NCBI GenBank assembly: GCA_946887155.1 | Contig: CAMPKM010000214.1 | Span: 1-5,730, forward strand | Source: an uncultured Gemmatimonadota bacterium | GTDB taxonomy: Bacteria; Gemmatimonadota; Gemmatimonadetes; Gemmatimonadales; Gemmatimonadaceae | Length of the DNA stretch: 5,730 bases | Direction of reading: 5' to 3' | Shown here: positions 1 to 5,730 of the stretch, piece by piece | Position numbering within the stretch: position 1 is the first letter of the stretch | Layout: every line of letters begins with the position of its first letter | Notes under the pieces: generated by a model | What the model was told of the DNA's origin: nothing | The model's database searches: none | Seen by the model: only the letters and a program-made list of their open reading frames with translations | Position numbers and translations under genes: made by a program

Positions 1-2586
1 ACCCCTGACGATGCGAAGCGCGAGGCCCAGCGCCGGTTCGGCGACGTGACCAACTTCCGCGACCGGCTCACGCAGATCGACCGGCAACGCGTGGGCCAGG
101 AGAAGCGGGCGGAATGGTGGTCCGGGTTCTGGCAGGATCTTCGTTATGCATTACGAGGAACCCGCCTCCAGCCCGGCTTCGCCGCGATCATCATCATTGC
201 CCTGGCGCTGGGCATCGGTGCCAACGTCACCATGTTCGGGATCGTGGACCGCCTGCTGTTCCGGCCTCCCGCATTCCTCATCGCGCCGGAACGGACGCAC
301 CACTTGTATTTCCAGCGTGTCGTCGACGGCAGCGTGTTCACCGGGAACAGCGCACAATACCAGCGTTTCCTCGACATCAGTGCGTCAGCGACGACGACCG
401 AAGTCATCGCCGCGTACAGCAGTCGGCGCACCGCGGTTGGCGTCGGCGAGGAGACCCGCCAGCTCGAACTCGGCGCAATGAGCGCGTCGATGTGGCGCTT
501 GTTCGACGCGCGACCAGTCATCGGGCGCTTCTTCACCGCCGAGGAAGACAACGACCGCACCGGTTCACGCGTCGTCGTGCTTTCCCACGGGTACTGGCAA
601 TCGAAATACGCTGGCTCCGACAGCGTGATCGGCAAGGCCATGCAGATCGGGCCGCACCCGTACACGATCATCGGCGTGGCGCCGCCCGGGTTCGCGGCGA
701 CGCAGATGCTCACGGCGAGCGCGTTCATGCCGCTGGGAACCTCCGCCCCCGACAGTTTCGGCGAGATGTGGAATCGCTATCGGACGACGTACAACATCAC
801 CTGGCTGGAAATGTTTGCGCGCGCCAGGCCCGGCCTGTCGAAGGAAGCCGTGACGGCGGACCTCAGCAACGCGTACCGGCTCAGCTACGAGAACCAGGTC
901 AGCATCCAGCCCCGTACGACGCCCATCGCCATCGCCCAGCCACGCGTGGCGTTGTACCCGGTGTTCGAGGAACGGGGCCCGTCGCCAAGCGCCGACACGA
1001 AAGTGGCCACGTGGTTGTTCGGCGTGGCCGTGGTGGTGCTGCTCATCGCCTGCGCCAACGTCGGCAACCTCCTCCTCGGTCGCGCGCTCCGGCGCCATCG
1101 CGAGATCGCGGTACGGCTCGCGTTAGGCGTCAGTCGGGGCCGGCTCGCGCGGCAATTGCTGACAGAAAGCCTGCTGCTGGCGGTGGTCGGCGCCGCGGCC
1201 GGACTGTTCGTGGCCCAATGGGGCGGCCAGGTGCTGAGGGCGACCCTCATGCCGCAGATCGAATGGGCGAGCGCCATCGCCGACGTCCGTCTCATCCTGT
1301 TCGCCGCCGGCACGGCGATGCTGGCCGGTCTTCTCGCCGGGATCGCGCCGATCGTTCAATCGCGGCGCACCGACGTCGCCGTGGCGCTCAAGGCCGGCGC
1401 GCGCGAAGGGTACGCCCATCGCTCGCTCCTCCGGACGTCGCTACTCGTTATGCAGGCCGCGCTGTCGGTGATCCTGCTGGTCGGCGCGGGGCTGTTCGTC
1501 CGCAGCCTGCAGGGTGTGAGTGCGGTCGATCCCGGCTATGACGTCGATCGCATCGTCTGGATCGAACCGTTCCTGCGTGGAACGCAGCTCGATTCCGCGG
1601 CACGCGTCGCGTTCCAGCGCTCGCTCCGCGAACGCGCCCTCCAGCATCCCGGCGTCGAGAACGCCTCGGTGACGCTCACTGTACCTTTCAGCTCGACCTA
1701 CAGCGACGACATCTACCTTCCCGGCGCCGACTCGGCGAGCCAGCTCGGCGACTTCATCATGCAGGGAGGTTCGCCGAGCTATTTCGCGACGACCGGTACG
1801 AGGATCATTCGTGGCCGGGCGTTCAACGATGCCGATCGTCACGGCGCGCCACTGGTGGCGGTCGTCAGCGAAAGCATGGCGAAGGGACTGTGGCCGAACC
1901 AGGAACCACTCGGCCAGTGCATCAAGGACGGTGAACGCACCGCCGAGTGCCGCACGGTCGTCGGCGTGGCCGAAGACGTGAAGATCGGGGCCTTCAGTGG
2001 CGAGGCTGACCTCGTGTACTACTTCCCCGAAGGACAGCTCGGAGCGCAGAACTACACGATGTTCGTCCGCGTCCGTGGGGACGCCGCCGCCGCGGTGGAC
2101 GGGCTGCGCCGGGCGCTTCAGCCGGTCATGCCGGGCGCTGGCTACGTCATCGCACGGTCCCTCGATTCGGTCGTCTCGCCTTCCATGCGTTCCTGGCAGC
2201 TTGGCGCGACCATGTTTGCGACGTTCGGCGGCCTGGCGCTGTTGCTCGCGGCCCTCGGACTCTATGGCGTCATTGCTCACAGCGTCGCACAACGGACCCA
2301 TGAACTCGGCGTTCGTGTGGCGCTCGGCGCACGCGCCGGCGACGTCGCCGGCCTGGTGGTACGCGAAAGCCTGCGAATCGTGAGCATGGGTGTTGCGCTC
2401 GGTGTGGTAGCCGCCATCGCGGGTGGCAAGTGGATCGCGCCCCTTCTTTTCGAAGTCTCGCCGCGTGATCCCATCGTGCTGGCGGGCGTCGTCGTTACCC
2501 TGCTCGCAGTCGCCTTGCTCGCGAGCTGGATCCCCGCGGTCCGTGCGTCGCGTGTCGATCCCGGCGTCGCCCTCCGCGCCGATTAA
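1..2586 (+). CDS. ADOP-type ABC transporter permease (duplicated MacB/FtsX permease), 5' truncated by window edge
   Basis: This is an inner-membrane permease subunit of the MacB/FtsX type in its duplicated 'orphan' form (ADOP, acidobacterial duplicated orphan permease). The transported substrate is unknown. The frame is open from base 1, and its first residues (TPDDAKREAQRRFGDV) match the end of the N-terminal prefix domain usual in this family. The GTG at 46 encodes the Val of 'FGDV', so it is internal and the real start lies upstream. Counting visible residues from base 1, TM1 is at about 60-84 and the first periplasmic MacB-like domain at about 95-305. The first FtsX domain has TM segments at about 336-356, 385-405 and 431-452, with the conserved cytoplasmic RRHREIAVRLALG stretch. 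TM5 is at about 481-503 and the second periplasmic domain at about 505-715. The second FtsX domain has TMs at about 735-757, 793-815 and 825-845, with THELGVRVALGA, and ends in the typical PAVRASRVDPGVALRAD tail. That makes eight TMs in two sets of four. No ATPase domain is present. The frame is intact to a TAA stop. The family call is firm; the role is not known. Confidence 0.93.
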   Translation, partial: TPDDAKREAQRRFGDVTNFRDRLTQIDRQRVGQEKRAEWWSGFWQDLRYALRGTRLQPGFAAIIIIALALGIGANVTMFGIVDRLLFRPPAFLIAPERTHHLYFQRVVDGSVFTGNSAQYQRFLDISASATTTEVIAAYSSRRTAVGVGEETRQLELGAMSASMWRLFDARPVIGRFFTAEEDNDRTGSRVVVLSHGYWQSKYAGSDSVIGKAMQIGPHPYTIIGVAPPGFAATQMLTASAFMPLGTSAPDSFGEMWNRYRTTYNITWLEMFARARPGLSKEAVTADLSNAYRLSYENQVSIQPRTTPIAIAQPRVALYPVFEERGPSPSADTKVATWLFGVAVVVLLIACANVGNLLLGRALRRHREIAVRLALGVSRGRLARQLLTESLLLAVVGAAAGLFVAQWGGQVLRATLMPQIEWASAIADVRLILFAAGTAMLAGLLAGIAPIVQSRRTDVAVALKAGAREGYAHRSLLRTSLLVMQAALSVILLVGAGLFVRSLQGVSAVDPGYDVDRIVWIEPFLRGTQLDSAARVAFQRSLRERALQHPGVENASVTLTVPFSSTYSDDIYLPGADSASQLGDFIMQGGSPSYFATTGTRIIRGRAFNDADRHGAPLVAVVSESMAKGLWPNQEPLGQCIKDGERTAECRTVVGVAEDVKIGAFSGEADLVYYFPEGQLGAQNYTMFVRVRGDAAAAVDGLRRALQPVMPGAGYVIARSLDSVVSPSMRSWQLGATMFATFGGLALLLAALGLYGVIAHSVAQRTHELGVRVALGARAGDVAGLVVRESLRIVSMGVALGVVAAIAGGKWIAPLLFEVSPRDPIVLAGVVVTLLAVALLASWIPAVRASRVDPGVALRAD

Positions 2587-2604
2587 AGGGGTCAGGCACC
2601 TTTT
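2585..2604. repeat. Imperfect palindrome with a GTCAGGCACC core and T4 tail
   Basis: AAAGG (2585-2589) and CCTTT (2599-2603) are complementary. They flank a nine-base centre, GGTCAGGCA, in which only 2591/2597 pairs convincingly. A run of four Ts ends at 2604. The left arm overlaps the last two bases of the permease stop codon. The element could be a weak intrinsic terminator for the permease transcript. From memory, GTCAGGCACC-containing palindromes recur as dispersed intergenic repeats in various bacterial genomes, so this may be one unit of a repeat family. That cannot be tested in this window, where the sequence occurs once. Confidence 0.45.
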
Positions 2605-2613
2605 CTGGAGGGC

Positions 2614-2646
2614 GTTGGACAGGCTTGCTCCGCAGGCCGGTCCAAT
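2614..2646. repeat. Strong intergenic hairpin (14-bp interrupted inverted repeat)
   Basis: GTTGGAC (2614-2620) pairs with GTCCAAT (2640-2646): six Watson-Crick pairs plus an outer G-T. After one mismatch (A2621/G2639), GGCTTG (2622-2627) pairs with CAGGCC (2633-2638), with one G-T pair. The loop is five bases, CTCCG. Base pairing is thus nearly continuous over 33 bp in a non-coding gap. There is no T-run after the stem on the + strand, so it is not a canonical intrinsic terminator. It lies 10 bp after the palindrome at 2585-2604, which suggests one composite intergenic element. Possible roles are a REP-like mobile repeat, mRNA 3'-end stabilisation or processing, or a regulator binding site. 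Confidence 0.6.
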
Positions 2647-2676
2647 CCATTGTAGGGCGCTCGCATCTCACCCTCC

Positions 2677-2680
2677 GAGG
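2677..2680 (+). promoter_or_regulatory. Ribosome binding site of the S9 peptidase
   Basis: GAGG lies five bases before the ATG at 2686, a suitable Shine-Dalgarno spacing. It also settles the start. An in-frame TAG at 2653-2655 closes the frame upstream, and no ATG, GTG or TTG occurs in frame between that stop and 2686. The next in-frame ATG is codon 158, and starting there would lose the signal peptide. Confidence 0.7.
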
Positions 2681-2685
2681 TCTCC

Positions 2686-5643
2686 ATGGCCCCGCGTTTC
2701 ATCGCCGCGTTCGTCTTGTCCACCAGCCTGGCGCTTCCTGTTCAGGCTCAGAATGCAACGACTGCTTCCGGTCCGGCCGCGAAAAGGCCCCTGACCATCG
2801 CCGACTACTCCCGGTGGCGGAACATCGAGGGTGCCGCGATCTCGCCGGACGGCAAATGGGTCGCGTACGCGCTCCGGCACGCGAATACGTTGCCGATCGA
2901 TTCGCGTCCCGTGCTCAAGCTGCTGAACCTCGACACCAATGGCGAACTCGAGGTACCTAACGCGCACTCGCCGGAGTTCTCAGCGGATTCGCGCTGGGTC
3001 GTGTACCAGGTGGACTCGGTGCCCGGTCGCGGTGGCCGGGGCGGCGGCAACGCAACGCCGCCGCCGGCCGATTCAACCGGCGGCTCGTCAGGCGCAACGG
3101 CGTCCGGGGCACAGGGCGCAGGCCGCGCCGGAACGCCCCCAGCCGTGCCTCCGCGCATGGAACTTCGCGAGCTGGCATCGGGACGCACGCAGTCATGGCA
3201 GCGGATGCAATCCGGCGACTTCAACACCAGCGCCACACATCTCGTCATGCGCCGGCGACCGGCTGCGGGAGGAGGGGCGGGCCGGACCGGTGGGGCGCCC
3301 GCGGCATCCACCGGGCCTAACGCGCCGCGTGGCACGGATGCGGTGGTCCACGACCTCGCGTCGGGTCGCTCGCTGTTCCTTGGCTCCGTTGGCGACATCT
3401 CGTTCAACCGCCAGGGTGACCTGCTCGCGTACACGGTGGATGCGCAGGTCCGTGACGGGAACGGCCTCTTCATGCTCGACCTGCGGAGCGGCCGCACCCA
3501 CGTACTCGACAACGACACCCTGCAGTACAACCGCCTCGCGTGGAGCGACGACGGGAATCGTCTGGCGGTCCTGAAGGGGCGCCCGGTCGAGCGGATGCGC
3601 GAGCGCGACAACCTGCTCATCGCGCTGACCAATCTGCGGACCATGCTGGACGATCCCGAGGTCAGCCTGGCGAAACTGGTGCCCTCGGCGACGACCAGCT
3701 TCCCGAAGGGATATGTCGTCAGCGACCGTGCCCCGCTGTCGTGGAGCGAAGATGGTCGTCTGGTATTCCTGGGCATCATTCCGCAGACGCCGGCGCCAGA
3801 TACCGCGCGACGACGCAGCACCGATTCCATCGCCGACGTCGACATCTGGCGGACCGATGACGAGCGGATCCAGTCGCAGCAGATGATCCAGGCCAATGCC
3901 GAACGCAACTTCACGTTCCGTCAGGCGTTCGACGTCGCCGATAGCCGGTACATCACGCTCACCGATTCCGCGATGCGCACGATCGAGTTGTCGCTCGACG
4001 GCAAGTGGGCCGTGGGTCGCGATACTCGTGCCTACGTCTCCGACTACAAACGTCCTGCGGCGGACTTCTACCGGGTGAACACCGCCACCGGCGAGCGCAC
4101 GCTGATGATGAAGGGCCAGCTCACTGGTCAGTTTGCGCTGGGCCTTTCGCCGGACGGCCGGAACTATCTGTACTGGAAAGACAATCGCTTCCAGAGCTAC
4201 GACCTCGAGGCTGGCGCAGCCCGGACGTTAGGCGGCGGCACGAACGGATTCGTCAACACCGAGTTCGATTATCCCGGACCCCGGCCGTCGTATGGCATCG
4301 CCGGCTACACGCCGGACGGCAGGAACGTCATCGTCCAGCAGCGATACGACCTGGTGCTGATCCCGCTCGATGGTTCGGCGGGTGCACGGAACCTGACGTC
4401 GGGCATGGGGGCCCGCCGGGAGATGCGCTTTCGTCCCGTGCGGATGGAACCGATCGACTCATCGGCGCCGCGTCGTGTGCGCGCTGGCCGCGAAATCGAT
4501 GTGACGAAGCCGCTCACGCTGTCGGCGTACGGAGAATACACCAAGAAGGCCGGGTTCTATCGGCTCGAGGGGACGGAGTTGAAGGAGCTCGTCCTCGATG
4601 ACGCCGCGTTCAGCACTCCGGTGCGAGCGGCGAACGCCGACCGGTTCCTCTTCACGCGCCAGACGTTCGTCGAGTTTCCCGACCTCCGCGTTTCCGACGC
4701 CACGTTTGCCGACTCGAGGAAGATCAGCGACGCGAACCCGCAGCAGGCCGAGTACATGTGGGGTCGCCGGGTGCTGTTCGACTATCGGGTTCGCGACGGC
4801 GTGCGGCTGCAGGGCATTCTGGCGCTGCCTGACGATTACCAGGCCGGCGAGAAGCGGCCGATGATCGTGAGCTTCTACGAGAAGAACTCGCAGAACCTGA
4901 ATCGCTACACGCCGCCGTCGTTCGTGACCGGCATGGGCTCGATTCCGGTCGAGGCGCTGAGTCGTGGCTACATCACGATGTACGCCGACATCCATTTCCG
5001 GACCGGTTCGTCGCACAGCGACATGCTCGAGGGCGTCGAGGCGGCAACGAAGAAGGTGATCGAGCTGGGGTACGCCGACCCGAAGAAGATCGCCGTGCAC
5101 GGCCACAGCTACGGCGGTGAGGGCGCGGCGTTTATCGGCACGAGGTCAAAGCTGTTTGCGGCGGTTGGTATGGGCGCCGGCGTCACTGACCTGTATTCAG
5201 ACTTCAGCCAGAGCTGGGGTTGGTCGTACCAGGTGACCGGCGGTTCGGGCGCCAATGGCAACGAGTACTACATGTTCGGCCAGGGTCGATGGGGCAAATC
5301 GCCCTGGGAGGATCCGGAGTTGTATCGCTACGAGAGCGCCCTGGCCCATGCGCCTGACGCGGTGGCGCCGTTCCTGATCATGCATGGTACGTCCGACCCG
5401 ACTGTTTCATTCAGCGAAGGGATGAACTTCTATAATGCGCTGCGGTTCAACGGGAAAAGGGCGGTGATGCTGGCGTATCCGGGTGAAGGCCACGGACTGC
5501 GCGGCCTTGCGAATCGGCGCGACCTGACGATCCGGTATTTCCAGTTCTTCGATCACTACCTCAAGGGTGCCCCGGCGCCGAAGTGGATGACGGACGGCGT
5601 GCCGTTCATCGTGAAGACTACGGTGCGGGGTGATCCGCGGTAG
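2686..5643 (+). CDS. Exported S9-family (prolyl oligopeptidase/DPP4-like) serine peptidase
   Basis: Predicted to hydrolyse peptides outside the cytoplasm; the exact specificity is unknown. Residues 1-21 form a signal peptide: Arg4, a hydrophobic core, and a likely cut after Val-Gln-Ala21. No lipobox Cys is present. Residues of about 45-660 look like a beta-propeller, with eight PD40-like strands ('xSPDGxxVAY' type) near 51, 96, 238, 284, 351, 433, 485 and 538. Two low-complexity inserts break it: 113-157 (Gly/Arg/Pro/Ala/Ser) and 190-217 (Gly/Pro/Ala). The alpha/beta-hydrolase domain spans about 690-970. The nucleophile motif is GHSYGG with Ser808, the acid is Asp904 in HGTSDPTVSF, and the base is His936 in GEGHGL. 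All three align with the DPP4-type triad. The usual HGGP-type oxyanion motif is replaced by FYEKNSQN at 730-737, where Tyr731 may serve as the oxyanion tyrosine. At 985 residues it is longer than typical S9 enzymes of about 650-800. It may be a soluble periplasmic or a secreted enzyme. Triad and fold are clear; endo- versus exopeptidase activity cannot be decided from sequence. Confidence 0.92.
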   Translation: MAPRFIAAFVLSTSLALPVQAQNATTASGPAAKRPLTIADYSRWRNIEGAAISPDGKWVAYALRHANTLPIDSRPVLKLLNLDTNGELEVPNAHSPEFSADSRWVVYQVDSVPGRGGRGGGNATPPPADSTGGSSGATASGAQGAGRAGTPPAVPPRMELRELASGRTQSWQRMQSGDFNTSATHLVMRRRPAAGGGAGRTGGAPAASTGPNAPRGTDAVVHDLASGRSLFLGSVGDISFNRQGDLLAYTVDAQVRDGNGLFMLDLRSGRTHVLDNDTLQYNRLAWSDDGNRLAVLKGRPVERMRERDNLLIALTNLRTMLDDPEVSLAKLVPSATTSFPKGYVVSDRAPLSWSEDGRLVFLGIIPQTPAPDTARRRSTDSIADVDIWRTDDERIQSQQMIQANAERNFTFRQAFDVADSRYITLTDSAMRTIELSLDGKWAVGRDTRAYVSDYKRPAADFYRVNTATGERTLMMKGQLTGQFALGLSPDGRNYLYWKDNRFQSYDLEAGAARTLGGGTNGFVNTEFDYPGPRPSYGIAGYTPDGRNVIVQQRYDLVLIPLDGSAGARNLTSGMGARREMRFRPVRMEPIDSSAPRRVRAGREIDVTKPLTLSAYGEYTKKAGFYRLEGTELKELVLDDAAFSTPVRAANADRFLFTRQTFVEFPDLRVSDATFADSRKISDANPQQAEYMWGRRVLFDYRVRDGVRLQGILALPDDYQAGEKRPMIVSFYEKNSQNLNRYTPPSFVTGMGSIPVEALSRGYITMYADIHFRTGSSHSDMLEGVEAATKKVIELGYADPKKIAVHGHSYGGEGAAFIGTRSKLFAAVGMGAGVTDLYSDFSQSWGWSYQVTGGSGANGNEYYMFGQGRWGKSPWEDPELYRYESALAHAPDAVAPFLIMHGTSDPTVSFSEGMNFYNALRFNGKRAVMLAYPGEGHGLRGLANRRDLTIRYFQFFDHYLKGAPAPKWMTDGVPFIVKTTVRGDPR

Positions 5644-5668
5644 CGACCGTATCGCGATCAAGGTTTAC

Positions 5669-5730
5669 ATGACGCGCGCCGCCGTCGCACTGAGCGTAAC
5701 CGCCTTTGTGACGGCGGTTTTGTTACGCCA
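5669..5730 (+). CDS. Possible start of a downstream exported or membrane protein, cut by window edge
   Basis: An ATG lies 25 bp after the peptidase stop, preceded by AAGG at 5660-5663 with five-base spacing. It opens a frame that stays open for 20 codons to the window end: MTRAAVALSVTAFVTAVLLR. One Arg near the start followed by a hydrophobic run of about 16 residues resembles a signal peptide or first TM segment. Against it, the codons TTA, GTA, GTT and TTT are less GC-rich than in the two neighbouring genes, and the same bases form terminator-like hairpins. Too little is visible to assign a family. Confidence 0.4.
   Translation, partial: MTRAAVALSVTAFVTAVLLR
5698..5721 (+). terminator. Candidate intrinsic terminator after the S9 peptidase
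   Basis: AACCGCC (5698-5704) pairs perfectly with GGCGGTT (5713-5719) around an eight-base loop. The 3' arm runs into TTTT (5718-5721) and then GTT. An outer repeat, GCGTAAC (5694-5700) with GTTACGC (5722-5728), could extend the stem across a bulge. The position, 55 bp after the peptidase stop, suits a terminator. The short T-run and the overlap with a possible open reading frame from 5669 keep this uncertain. Confidence 0.45.

Noticed and set aside
114..1541. Long open frame of 475 codons on the + strand, in another frame inside the permease gene
   Set aside because: Its translation is Arg/Pro/His-rich with no recognisable domain, as expected from a shifted frame of GC-rich coding DNA. The permease frame carries the conserved family motifs throughout.
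1441..2301. 286-codon open frame on the - strand, opposite the permease
   Set aside because: The composition is typical of an antisense shadow, and the + strand here encodes recognisable permease sequence.
2614..2646. Integron attC site, because the arms read GTTGGAC and GTCCAAT
   Set aside because: The arm order is reversed relative to attC (RYYYAAC should come first and GTTRRRY last), the right arm ends in AAT, and the element is only 33 bp. No integrase or cassette array is visible.
2615..2655. A sigma70-type promoter using TTGGAC (2615-2620) as the -35 box
   Set aside because: No acceptable -10 box lies 16-18 bp downstream (CGGTCC at 17 bp), and TTGGAC is better explained as a hairpin arm. 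A promoter for the peptidase may exist but is not supported by sequence.
2805..3914. 369-codon open frame on the - strand, opposite the peptidase
   Set aside because: It is an antisense shadow: Arg/Ser/Pro-rich, no domain motifs, and lying over the well-supported propeller-coding frame.
1..5730. CRISPR arrays, tRNA or rRNA genes, insertion sequences, or a defence or biosynthetic cluster
   Set aside because: No regularly spaced repeats, RNA gene signatures, transposase motifs or multi-gene system signatures were seen. Two ordinary large protein genes account for almost all of the window.

Overview
This is a GC-rich chromosomal segment with tightly packed genes, all on the + strand. Two genes fill almost the whole window, and a third may begin at its right edge. 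The likely source is Gemmatimonadota or Acidobacteriota. Three things suggest this: a duplicated MacB/FtsX-type orphan permease (ADOP family), which is greatly expanded in those phyla; a long secreted S9-type serine peptidase with Gly/Arg/Pro-rich inserts; and the strong GC bias at third codon positions. The phylum is an inference from family distribution and style, because the window holds no phylogenetic marker gene.

Layout. Positions 1-2586 hold the 3' part of an ADOP-type ABC permease. Its reading frame is open from the first base, so the true start lies upstream of the window. Positions 2587-2685 are a 99-bp intergenic gap with two adjacent palindromes followed by a ribosome binding site. 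Positions 2686-5643 hold a complete 985-residue exported S9-family peptidase with a signal peptide, a beta-propeller and a C-terminal alpha/beta-hydrolase domain. Its catalytic triad is intact: Ser808, Asp904 and His936. Positions 5644-5730 hold either a transcription terminator or the first 20 codons of another exported or membrane protein. The two readings overlap and the window ends before they can be separated.

How the genes relate. The permease is an inner-membrane protein with two large periplasmic domains and no ATPase domain, and no ATPase gene is visible here. The peptidase is predicted to act outside the cytoplasm on peptides. Nothing in the sequence links the two functionally. The hairpin-rich gap between them and the peptidase's own ribosome binding site fit separate expression at least as well as an operon.

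Novelty. I see no undescribed multi-gene system here. The points most worth a second look are the paired palindromes at 2585-2646, the competing hairpins that overlap a possible gene start at 5669-5730, and the altered HGGP-equivalent motif in the peptidase.
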